DNA of 64,000 bases from Portulaca oleracea (lineage: Eukaryota; Streptophyta; Magnoliopsida; Caryophyllales; Portulacaceae): positions 34,102,249 to 34,166,248 of the forward strand of contig CM055877.1 of the NCBI GenBank assembly GCA_029582165.1, in the 5' to 3' direction. Within the stretch, counting starts at the first letter, position 1. Each line of letters opens with the position of its first letter. The notes beneath the pieces were generated by a model. The model had not been told where the DNA came from. It saw nothing but the letters and a program-made list of their open reading frames with translations, and made no database searches. Both the position numbers and the translations under genes were made by a program. This document shows, in pieces, positions 34,636 to 46,288 of this stretch.

Positions 34636-35117
34636 CACTACTGTATAATAAAATAACAAAACAATATGATATATTTCAAGTTCATCCACTCTATTGTATT
34701 ATACGAGGACCCTGTTCTTTTCTGCGGTTGGTTAAATGGTTGTACGGATAAATTAGTAAAGTGTGGATAAAAGTCGATAGATTGGTGGGAGGATTAGTGG
34801 GTGGGATAAGGTGTAAAAATATTTATATTTTTTAATAACTATTAATTGTTAATAACAATAGCTAATACCATCTTAATTTTAAATTTTAATATAACAATAG
34901 ATCCATAAAAAAGTATAACAATAAATAAAAATGTGTAGTCATCTATTAAAATTTAAAGTGTTACGAAAAAAATTAATCTATAACCAAAAAATTATAAATT
35001 TAATAAACTTCTCAAATTTATACGAAACAAAAAGACACAATTACATTTTACCTTATTTAATCATATGCCCACAAATTAAATAAAATTAATAAGATACTTT
35101 TAATAAAAAGAACGATA

Positions 35118-35401
35118 CTCCCTCCTTCCCAAATTAAGTGTCACTTGGGACACAATTTAAAAAACCAAAAAAACTTCCCATCTACATTAATTTAGTGCAT
35201 TGGAAATGTGGAAATGTTGAATAAAATGGTGAATAAAAAAGGAAAAATGTGAATAAAAAAGAAAAATGGATGAAAAAGATGTAATTAATAAGGTTAATTT
35301 GATAAATTAGTAATTAATGCGCTATTAGAAATATAAAGTGACAGATATTATGGGAAAAAAGAAAGTTAGTTAAAGTGACAGATAATATGGGAAGGAGGGA
35401 G
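35118..35401. mobile_element. Stowaway-type MITE
   Basis: The termini CTCCCTCCTTCCCAAATTA and (inverted) CTCCCTCCTTCCCATATTA lie between TA dinucleotides (35,116-35,117 and 35,402-35,403). The length is 284 bp. This is the canonical structure of Mariner-derived Stowaway elements. Confidence 0.9.
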
Positions 35402-35734
35402 TAAAATATTTATGATAACTCCCACCATGACATATTAATTGTGATATATTAATTGTCATTTTGTTGACTATCACGGTATCCAATGTCACTCTTTCACTGA
35501 TAAATTTCTATATACTACGTAGTATACTTGTAGGACATTACTTTACGTTATGAATTTAATGATAATAATTTTACATAACATGTGAAACCCCGAAAAATTC
35601 AAAGGCATTGACCGTGACGTCGTTAATAATTTAAGTTGACTCCGTTAATTATTCGAAATTCGTTTGTGATTAATTCTGCTAACACTTGAGCTCGTAGGAT
35701 CGTTGAGAGACTAACAAGGGTATTTTGGTAATAT

Positions 35735-35927
35735 CAAGTGTTATTATCATTATTAGTTATATTATTAATATTAGTAGTAGTATTCTTGTTAGTATTATTA
35801 TAATTGTTGTGATGTGAATATTGTTATTTACGTGCTATTATTATTATTATTATTGTTATTAGTTGTGGTTATTATCAGTATTATTGTTACGTGAGTATTA
35901 TTATATGACTATTATTGTTACTATGTG

Positions 35928-35962
<35 letters not shown>

Positions 35963-36020
35963 TACTACTACTATGTAATTATAATCATTATTATTATTAA
36001 TATTAATATTAATATTAGTA
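35735..36020. repeat. ATT/ATTATT microsatellite field
   Basis: Long runs of ATT and related triplets (for example 35,925-35,960) occur inside the solo LTR. Confidence 0.8.
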
Positions 36021-38451
36021 GTGTAACGTGGGGATTATTACTAGACCACTATTATATGTTTTTATGCATGTGTTGTTAATGCTATCACTATTAGTTTCAC
36101 CCTAGTACTGGTAGGGTTAGCTATTAGAAATAGTTTTATCAAGAATAATTATGGTTATTAGTTAGTATTAAGAATCACATCACAATGAGAGTTATTAGGA
36201 AGTAAATCTTCATCCGATTAAACAGAATCCTTAAAGCTAGATTAGGATTAACAGTGGATTTGGGAGAGATCAGGAGTTAATTAAACCTAGGTCACAAAAC
36301 ACAACCCACGACTCCCTCTGTTTCCTCCCTTCACTGTGTCTCTCTAAGGCTCTCCTCTCTTCTCGCCTCGCGCCACCGCCGCCGGACCACATACGGCCAC
36401 CGCCCAGGGTCCTAGCAACCATCACGAACCACCGCAGGCCTTTTCCCCTTCTTCTTTTTCCCTCTCCGTTCCCTTCTTCCGCAACCCTGTTTTCGCATCC
36501 CCGTTCCGGTTCAAGTTCCGCTTGCTGCACCATCACCGTCAGCCCGCCGCCGACGCCGAAACCTTGCTCCGACCACGCATTGCCGTCGCGCCACCGGAAC
36601 CACGGCTACAGTGCCGTTCCCCGGTCCGACACAAAAGAGAGAAGGTTGCTCTGTTTGGCGATCACGCTGTTGTCTGTTCATTGCGCATCGCTCCCGATCG
36701 CCGGCGACCACCATCACCGGAATCGTCCGTCATCGCCGCTCACCCTCGCATCACCTGCCGCCAATCCACCCTTACGTAAACCCCATTCTTCCTTAGTGAT
36801 GTTTTATGTTTTTTTTATTCTTTGATTTTTGATCATCATGATCTTGATATTAGTCATAATAAATCTGATTATGTGTAGTTGAGTAGAGTTAGTATGCTCG
36901 TGTTTTTTTTTTTTAAAGATAATCATGACGTAATGTGTTGGGTTCTATGGGTTATTATATGATTATTATTGTTTAAAAAATCATGTTAGGGTCTTGTTAG
37001 TAATATTTCATGTATGAACTGGGGTTAGTTTAATTTGTTCAATTTAAATTCTTTGTTTATAATTGAGTAATGATATGTGTGATGTTTTAAATAAGATTGA
37101 TTGTAGTTTTGAAAGATATTTTATGTTTATCTTTCCTAATTGTAACGTATAGTTTTTCTTTAGTTAAAGTATTAGTTTATTTTTATTCTTTTTACTACTA
37201 TGTTATAATTCTTAAAAAAAAAAGATTCTTTAAAATCTTTTCTACTATTTTATGATTTTTTTTTAATAATGTATTATGTTTATTAAAGTTTCAAACTTTA
37301 CTTATTTATGTCACTATTATATGACTCTTATGTGTTATATTATTATTACGTTGTAATTAAGTTCTTTATCTATAAAGGTTTAAATTGTTGGTTATAAGTG
37401 GTAGCGTTTGGACCTTGGTTGGATTAGATTAAAGACCTATAACCTTAGTCACTGTTTAGAGCCCAAATTAGGACCCCGGGATCGAATGGTGGAAGTTAGA
37501 ACCGAAATAACAAATTAGTTAATAACCGTTATCGGGACAGTTTCGTTAGCGCCTAAAGATCAGGTTGCCACGGTTAGCGTAGTTGTCTTCTGATCAAACC
37601 CTTTGGACTGGAGGTTCCCCTAGATGTTAGGAACCATAGGAATTTTACGGATCGAACGTTTGTTTTGTATAGCCCGAGTTATAACCGTTTTATCAGAACC
37701 TGTCAGAACTGGACCAATGGGAAAGACGGGTGTTTTTGAAGCCCTTCGGGACTGATTTGGGCTTAACCATCAACATAGAAGTTTTAATAGATATCCCGAG
37801 GTTTCCGAAAAGTCCAGAACCAGCCCCGTAGGATGTCGGGAAGTCGAGTTGTGACCCGTTTTATGTGAACGTTATAATCTGCCCTCTGCTTGTTTCTTTT
37901 TATAATAATTGTTGAGTGAAAATAATATGTGATCTTGCTATGTGTTTTCTTGGAGGTGTTAAGTGTAATTTCATAAATGATAGGAACCTAAGTGTTCCTA
38001 GGGGATGGGTTAGGTAGTTGATAGTTAATACTAACTTCGTTAGAACGCGTTTTGATTAGATAATTACTTTTATTCTAGGCCCGAGTTAGTGCGAGACGTT
38101 AGTGAGCTCAAGTGTGTTCTTCTCTTGCTGTGCTGTGAAGTATATCAGGTAATTGTCTATGCTCTAATCCCCACCGGGATGCTCTTTAAATATGTTTTGA
38201 TGTTTTATAATCTATTTTGAGAATTGCATCCCGAAAGGGGATTTTATATTGAAATACGACCATCTGTTTTGATAATCTTTTTGTTTCGATTGTGATTTCG
38301 GTTTATTTGAGTTGAGAAATTGGATGGTCTTTTATTCAAAGTTTTGTTATTGATTTTGATAAACCTGGGTTGGGTTTGATTTGAGAGCTGTGAGATGAGA
38401 TTGCATAAGATACTAATAATTCAAGTGAAACATTAAGCGGGTTTAATTGGT

Positions 38452-38745
38452 CGTAGCCTGTGGTAGGCAAAGGGTCAGGGACCCTGGTCGTAGCCTGTGG
38501 TAGGCGGAAATGTGAACTATTGATTGTGGTCGTAGCCTTTGGTAGGCAAAAGTGCAGGACCACAGTGGTCGTAGCTGTGGTAGGCAAAGGGTCGGGGACC
38601 ACAGTCGTAGCTCGTGGTAGGCGGAAATGTGAACTCTTGATTAGTCGTAGCTGGTAGGCAAAGTGCAGGACCACAGTCGTAGCCTTTGGTAGGCAGAAAT
38701 GTGAACTTTTGATAATTCTGGTCGTAGCCTGTGGTAGGCAGAGGA
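38452..38745 (+). repeat. Tandem repeat with GTCGTAGCCTGTGGTAGGC
   Basis: About seven units carry the core GTCGTAGC(CT)GTGGTAGGC and alternate between two spacers: one with AAAGGGTC(A/G)GGGACC or AAGTGCAGGACCACAG, the other with GGAAATGTGAACT and TTGAT. A higher-order unit of about 110-120 bp is therefore likely. Open frames across it are a product of the repeat. It lies in the solo LTR about 500 bases from its right end. Confidence 0.85.
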
Positions 38746-39674
38746 TCTGGGATCCGGTATGATATTTGTTACTTTAAGGGATTTGGTATCCCGCCCGCAA
38801 ATTAAAATATGGATTGGATGGGTTGAGGAAAACAGTTAAGGGTTAAAGGTTTGTAAAATGTTTGATTTGATCCCTCTCCCCAAAATGAATTGAAATGAAC
38901 TTAAACTGTTTTAAACGTTAGGGGTAGACATTATTGAGATTTCCCCCTCATTTTCTGAAATGTTTTGATTTCAGGTGAAGATCTAAATGCTGGGGACGGG
39001 AATTAGAAGTGAGGACGACGAGTAAGTCCTTGAATCTTTTATATTTTTTTAGTTATGTATTCTTAATGTTTGTTTAGTTGTTAGTAGTTGCAGTTGCGAC
39101 AGTTGTGTTTTCCTTTCTCGCCTTGTATTCCTTCGGGGATACGGCAGTGACGCCCAAACTAAATTTGAAGTCTTCCGCTAAGTTTTGTCTGTTAACGTTA
39201 GTTTGACTTTGACTTTCTATAATTGAATTTTCGGGGCGTTACATAACAAGTCACTTTATATATTGAAAATTTTCTTATCACAATTTTCAAAGTTTGATTA
39301 TATAATTTTCAAAGATAAAATTAATATGGAATGGAGGAAGTAAAAAATAATTTAATATTTTTTGACAAAAACAGCCCGTAGATGTATAGGGCAAAAAGCA
39401 ATTAATATGGAACGATGGTCAATACTACAATTGGTGCAAAGTTCTTTGGGAAAAAAAAAGTTCTTTGGGGGAAAAAAAACTAATTTGATGGAAAATATAT
39501 TAGATGAAAGAATAGGAAAGAATATTATTTTAGAAATTTTAAGAAGATTTTGGTGATAAAAAAAATTTAAAAAATTCAATTGTTTAGATTAATTCTTAAT
39601 AGATCAACGGTTGATATTGATCTACTACCATAGTCGAAAAAAAGTTGACTACCTTAGAATTTTTCATAAAAAAA

Positions 39675-40346
39675 AAACTAACATTAAAAAAGTATATTTT
39701 GTAGCCAAAAAGACTAAGAGACGAGTCCTTCCTTAATAAAGTATTTATTTTCTATTGTTTTATCTACACCAAAAAAAAAAAAAACATTTGGACACTTATT
39801 TCCCATCACTTACCAATAATTGTACGAACAAGGTTTATAGAAGCAAGGCCTTGATAGTATGTACATAACTTAAGATTGGAGATATGCATACAACATTAAC
39901 AACTTACCATGAAATATCAATAATAATTTTGGTATCAAAAGTTAGAGCCCCATAGGGCCATACATATCCACATCATTTGTTTGTGCCTTATCTCATATTC
40001 TTACGTAATAAAATTTTTCAAGAGATTCTTATCTGACCATGACATACAACAGTCTCAACTTCTGCTATGCAAGACTACTACATACCCAGGTTACGATAAG
40101 GATCAAGTATAGTTGGGAAATAAACTCTTCTTATTTATTTATTTACCTCTACCTTTATTTTTCTCTATATAAGCAGAGTATTTCCTTCACCCAACTTCCA
40201 TAATCTCTCTCAAACACCTAAACACTTATCAGGAGAGGTCCCACTTGAGCTCTGAATTAAGTAGAGCTACTAGGAAAAACGTTTCCTTATTTTCCCCCAG
40301 TTTTTCTTTGGTTGGATTGAGTCTTGTTTGAAGAAGACAGCAAAAG
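39675..40346 (+). promoter_or_regulatory. SWEET1 upstream region with TATA box
   Basis: TATATAAG at 40,166-40,173 lies 174 bases before the ATG, which predicts a start of transcription near 40,200 and a 5' UTR of about 150 bases. The MULE at 31,477-39,665 ends only about 670 bases upstream of the ATG, so the native promoter is short or partly made of transposon DNA. Confidence 0.6.
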
Positions 40347-43300
40347 ATGAATATTGGCCACTTCATATTTGGAGTGTTTGGTGAGTTTGACGCTCTGTTT
40401 CTTCTTACCCATGTTTTGGTTATTTCTGCTGTCTACTTAATTATGTATCCAGTTTATTGAGAAGTATAGAGTAGTACATAATTAACAACTGTGTTTCTTG
40501 ACTCTCTGTCTTAATGCAGGAAATGCTACTGGCTTGTTCCTCTTCTTGGCACCAGTGTAAGCATCCTTTTCATCTCCATTACTCCATATGCCGTACATTC
40601 ATTCTCCTCAACAATAATTTTTGGAGATTAAAATGGAAACCCATGCTTTAATTTATCTCTGAATACTTGTGATGGGTTTCATATTGTTGTATTTATTTTT
40701 TGCTGAATTGATTTGAATAGAGCTCGCAAAATTTTGTCCGACCCGAATTACTCGAATTGTCCGACCCGGAAAAAACCGGGTCTGGACATAAATTTTTCGT
40801 CCGAATTTTTATATTGTCCGAATTGACCGAATATTCGGACATAAAATTTCTCTTTTTTCTATTGTCCGTACCCGATTTTAGAATTGTTCGTCCGACCGGC
40901 CTGACCCGAAATAAAACCGGAGTGCGATAAATTCTCGTCCGAATTTTGACATTGTCCGAATTTGTCCGACCCGGATTTACCCGGACCCGGATTTTTGCCA
41001 GCGCTAGATTTGAAGACATTTAAGTTACTGTTTGCCTTGTACCCCTTTTTAATGGAGTAATATATTAGTATTTTTAAGAGCATGGTTTTCCTCAGTTTGT
41101 TCAATCGTTTTCTGGGTTCACATGATTTAATCGGCAGCTTTTGGCCCTTTCTTTATCAAGGACATGCAAAATTTGCTTCATACTGAAAATGCTCCTTTTC
41201 AGCCTATTTCTCTGTTGTTTTTATCCCCCGACAATGAAACCTACCTTCTTTTTTTGAAAAAAGGGGGCTCAATTTATGTGGGGATGTTCGATTAATTAGT
41301 AGGACTATAATTGATGAGTGATAATGATATGTTGGGTCGATTAATTTGGCTTTTTGATCACATGTAACAGTGTTACATTTAAGAGGGTGGTCAAGAACAA
41401 ATCAACAGAGCAGTTCTCAGGCATTCCCTATGTTATGACTTTGCTCAACTGCCTTCTTTCTGCATGGTAATAATTCCTCCCTCATAGTTAATGCTCTTAG
41501 ATTTCATTTTGGGGGAGATAACCATATGTGTCTTCAATTCAATGAAAAATGATCAATAACCATTTTAACTTGCCTATAATTTATATTTTTTATAGCTTTT
41601 ACTAATATTTTTAGTTTTCTCTAATAATTTCATATATTCATCAAATATAAGAATATATCATTTAGATTAACTACCCACTAATTATATAATTAAAGCAACT
41701 GTGATTAAGTCAATTGAACACAAGGCTCATATGCACTTCCTTCTATGTTGGTACATGTGGAGCACACAAAATTTTTCCCAACCCGAATATCTCAATTTTT
41801 CGTCCAAATTTTGATATTGAGCGAACATTCGTACATAACATTCTTCTTTTTGGTATTATCTGAATCTGATTTGGACCCAAAGATGGCAATAATGGTAGCA
41901 TTAATTCGGTTGGAATGAAAGAAGAAGTAAGCAGATTGATGGGTATATAGAGCTAGCATAGGTAGCTTAATTATAATGATAAAACTAATTTTACATATAT
42001 ACATGTGCATCCATAGTGAAGTTGTTGGTTGGGAATTTGGAACAGGTATGGGCTTCCATTTATATCCCCAAACAACATACTAGTGACAGTGATAAACGGA
42101 ACAGGGGCTGTTCTAGAGACAATTTACGTAATAATATTTCTGGTATTTGGTCCGAAGAAGGAGAAGGTTAAGGTTGGGAGTCTGTTTGGATGTGTGGTAT
42201 CAGCATTTGCAGGAATTGCACTTGTTTCAGTCCTCGCCCTCCACGGCAATGCCAGGAAGGTCTTCTGCGGTGTCGCTGCTAGTGTCTTCTCAATCATCAT
42301 GTACGGCTCACCTCTTTCTATCATGGTACGTATATACCTAATTACTACCCTCTTCTAATTTAATTATTATTTGTAACTAGTTAACCACAGAAGATTTTTT
42401 TTTTTTTGCTAGGGAGGGAGGCCCTAGGGTCCCTGCCTTGTGGGTTACGTGCATGTGAATATGTGATGTGGTCCATTTGTACCAAATTTCTGGCTTCTTT
42501 CCTCATCCCGCTAGCGTGTTATATACCTAGCTATCTATATCACTCACTTTCCTTCCGGATATAACTAAATATTCTTCACATATATATATATATATATGCC
42601 TGAAAATTGGACTTACTTTCCTTATAATTATCTTCAATACTACTAATTAATACAGACAATTAATCAAACTAATTAATCATAATGAATGCAGAGGTTGGTG
42701 ATTAAAACTAAGAGCGTGGAATACATGCCATTCTTCCTATCACTCTTCTGTTTCTTGTGTGGTACTTCCTGGTTTATCTACGGCTTACTCGGCCACGACC
42801 CCTTCGTTGCTGTAAGTATTTATTGCTCCACAAACTGCATCCATCTTAATCATCTGCATCTTCAAAATCATCATCCACTATTATTGGCTGTGAAATGTTG
42901 ACAACAAGCAAAACTGATGAATGTACATAAATTTTGTAATGATATTGATAAATTTGTAATTAATTTTACAATAAATATTGATGAATTATCTTTTAAAATT
43001 TAATTGTTTGAAAGATTCAGGTAAGTAGGGCAAGATATACCAATTTAACATGGCCGTGGTAATTGTATATTTCCTGGAAGGGAAAGTAGACAGCCAAAAT
43101 ATGGTCAATAGACAAACATACTTCTGGTATTTTAAAGTCGTTTTCAGGAGGACTCTAATCACTTTATATAAAATTATAAATAAAAAGAATTAAGGTGAGT
43201 CTAGAAACTAGCAATCCAGAAAGTTGGCACTTGCTAGGTGGCGCAATCAATATCTAAACAACTTGGAGATTGCAACATATGACTCCTGAAGTAGAAATTT

Positions 43301-46241
43301 TCTATGCTAAATAAATCTATGAAGTCTTCTATACCAGTTTGCTAAGTTTCTTTTTTTCTTTTTTATTTTTTTGCTCCATTGTAAAAATGATCATCATAAT
43401 CATTTTCAAACCGAAAAGAAAAATAATTTTCCTTTTAAATGTTATGCTGTAAAAGATAATATATTAAAAAAAAGAGATAATATATTTCTGAAAAGAAACT
43501 ATCAAGCACTTAAGTGTTGTTCTTTTGAAGAGTAAAATAAGGTAAAGTAAGGTAATATAAGTCAAAGAACATGATCTAAACCATTGAAATAGTGATAAAT
43601 GATAACCAAAATTTTACCTACCTTATAAAGTAGTGTTGTTCTTTTGAATGGATTCATATTTAATTTTTGATAAATATGCTTCATATTTTATGACTTATAT
43701 GAATTATGATCAAATTAGTTTCGATTGGAACCATCCACATCAATTGAATTTGGCTCTTTGATTTCGATTGGTTTGTTTTTGTTAGTGATATAAAAATGTC
43801 GACAAAAGTGACCAATGTGTGATCAAATGAAATAAGGGGAAATTGTTCTCTAGTGTTATTTTGAAAAGAATTTGTTATAGATGAACATTTATTATCAATT
43901 CAATGTTGTCATCAATTGATGAAAGCATGACCAAGAAAATAATTTCAATTTATTCATTGAAGTAGGTGTTGTCATCAATCAATTAAAAATCCAATTTAAC
44001 ACCATGAAGAATTCAGTCCAGGATAAATTCACCTACACATCTATGGGAGTTTACATATGACTTACATTGTGAATGAAAGTTTACCACGACCCAATAGGCG
44101 ACAGGCCAACTTGGCCCACTTGACGACTGCCACTACTCGGGTATGTAGTGCTAACTTCACAAAATATCATGGTAAACTTACTTTGAGTCATGTTTACAAA
44201 TGCCCCTATGTGCACAACTTTTCAAGAAAGACAACCAAGGTTATTCTAGTAGGGCGACTTGGTGAGTTGTCATTATGTAGGAAAGCTAACCTCAGAAAAT
44301 ATCATGGTAAACTTACTTCGGGTCAGATTTACATATGCCTCTATGAGTGTTAACCAAATTTCTATCAGTATGACTTAAAAAAGAATAGTAATAATAATTC
44401 AAAATAGAACAATTAATAGAGAAGACTTATCACTGACACATTCTATTTCATTCCCTAAAAAATAAAAATCAAAATTAGTTTCCTTGATCAAACACCTCTA
44501 TGATAAGTACTTCTTACGGAAATACTATAGAACAATTTTTCCCATAAAATAATTTGGTGCTCCTCATTCATAGTGAAGTCTTTTAATTTATCCTATTATT
44601 TTATGGTATTTTGATCTTAAATGAAGTTAAATTTCAATACATTCTTAAATTTCAAATTAATTAGTTTGACAGCAAAAAAATTAACAAAAGAGATAATGAT
44701 ATTGTTCTTTGGTTATGTTAGTTTAAGTTAGGAGAGGAAAGGAAAGGAAAGGAAATAATAGAATATTGATTGGTTTGAGATAAGTTAGTTATTGGATGAA
44801 AATATTTTGTTAATAAAGTTTGAATATTTTGGGGAAAATAAATGAAAAAAGTATAAGTGTTGGAAAAAGTATATTGATTTGATATTAAAATAATACTATT
44901 TGAATTTCTTTTTTATTTTAAAAGTTATTTTTGAGGGAGTTCGGTTAGATTAGGTTAGGTAACGATATATTAAGTTAAGTTATATTAGGTTGGTTAGATG
45001 TAACTCAACTAAAGAATTAGGAGAACAGGGCGGTCATGTTCTTCTGTCAGGTTAGATTCAAGTTAAGTTAGTTAAGTTAGAATATGATACGATAAGAAAG
45101 GATAGGAAATGATATAATATATTTGAGTTAAGTTAATTGTTGGGTGGAAATATTTTATTAATAAAATTTGAATATTCTGGAGAAAATAAATAAAAAATTA
45201 TAGGTGTTAAGAAAAGTAAATTGATTTGAGATTAAAATAATATTATTTGAATTTTTTTATTTAAAAAATTATTTTTATTTTTGATGTTTTTTAGGGAGGT
45301 GTTAGGCAAAGATAAATTAAGTTAAATTATGTTAGATTAAGTTACTTGGATTTAACTCAACTAAAAAAATACAGCCTTAAAATAATAAAATATATCTTTA
45401 TAATTATTTAAATATCCTTTTAGTATATTAACCATTTTAACCCAAAATATTACTACCTCCGTCCCAAATTATTTTTCCACTATTCCATTTTTGGATGTCC
45501 CAAAATTATGTCCATTTTCCTAAATTGGAAACTTTTATTTTCTTGAAATTACTAAAATACCCTTAATTTGAATTTTAAAAGAATTTAAATATGAGAGGGA
45601 AAGTATAAATAATAGTTTTGAATTTAAAACTAAGGGTATTATTAATATTTTATTGCTAATGGAGACTAATTTGTTGATTTTCCTAAAAATGCGCACTAAA
45701 TCAAAGGGGACAAATATTTTGGGACGGAGGGAGTATATTTTTTTATCACAAATGAATTGCAAGATATTTTTATTGTTTTATAGGGTAGGTAAGTGGGGCC
45801 ATTTTATCTGCTCTGAAGGTACAGTTGGTGTTGTCAATTTTTGTGAGGATAACACCAGTGAATAGATAAGAAGATTTCAGTCCGATACACTCAAGTTAGG
45901 GGTGTTCACGGTGCGGTTCGGTGTGTGACGGTTATACGAAACGGTGCATCAGTTAAAACGGTTTTCCAAAATCATAAATCAGAACCGTAACACCTGATTT
46001 TTTTAAACCGGTGCACCGGATTTAACGGTGCGGTGTCACCGGTTAACCGGAACCGCCTTTATTTCCATCAAAACTAAAAAATCATCATTCAATCAACCCT
46101 AAAAAAAAAAAAAAAATCATGCTCGGTTCCGATTTTTCGAGTGAAATTGCAAATTAAGAAATCGGGTTTTGGGTACTTGACTTGGGTAGTGTGCTTGATT
46201 ATGCTCCTTTTAATTTAATATTTGTATAAATTTTTTTTAAT

Positions 46242-46288
<47 letters not shown>

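Larger units (their letters stand above)
35581..39243. mobile_element. Solo LTR of 3.66 kb
   Basis: It starts TGTGAAACCCCGAAAAATTC and ends GAATTTTCGGGGCGTTACA, so it is TG...CA with a long inverted terminus. The flanks are TAACA at 35,576-35,580 and 39,244-39,248, the 5-bp duplication of LTR element insertion. There is no primer site, gag or pol, so the two LTRs of a former element have probably recombined to leave one. The length suits the long-LTR gypsy groups (Tekay or Retand type), but the lineage is a guess. It contains ATT microsatellites, a GC-rich leader-like segment at about 36,300-36,780 and the tandem block at 38,452. Confidence 0.82.
31477..39665. mobile_element. Large Mutator-like element carrying nested insertions
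   Basis: The left end (GGGAAGGTCTGTGGTAGTC then AACTTTTT) and the inverted right end (GAAAAATTCTAAGGTAGTC then AACTTTTT) match over about 85 bases with divergence, including the CCGTTGAT block. The flanks are ATAAAAAAA at 31,468-31,476 and 39,666-39,674, a 9-bp duplication, though of low complexity. Without the solo LTR the element is about 4.5 kb. It is AT-rich and I find no transposase, so it is non-autonomous or heavily decayed. It contains a SINE, a 240-bp direct repeat, a Stowaway MITE and a solo LTR. Confidence 0.65.

Noticed and set aside
36270..36825. GC-rich frames that look like a gene 5' exon
   Set aside because: They lie within the TG...CA borders of the solo LTR, have low-complexity products in several frames and no downstream coding sequence.
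38336..38674. Possible CRISPR-like array or repeat protein
   Set aside because: The units are a tandem minisatellite in a plant LTR; spacers are not unique, and the frames follow the repeat period.
42124..42324. Minus-strand frame in SWEET1 exon 4
   Set aside because: It is the antisense shadow of a well-supported exon.
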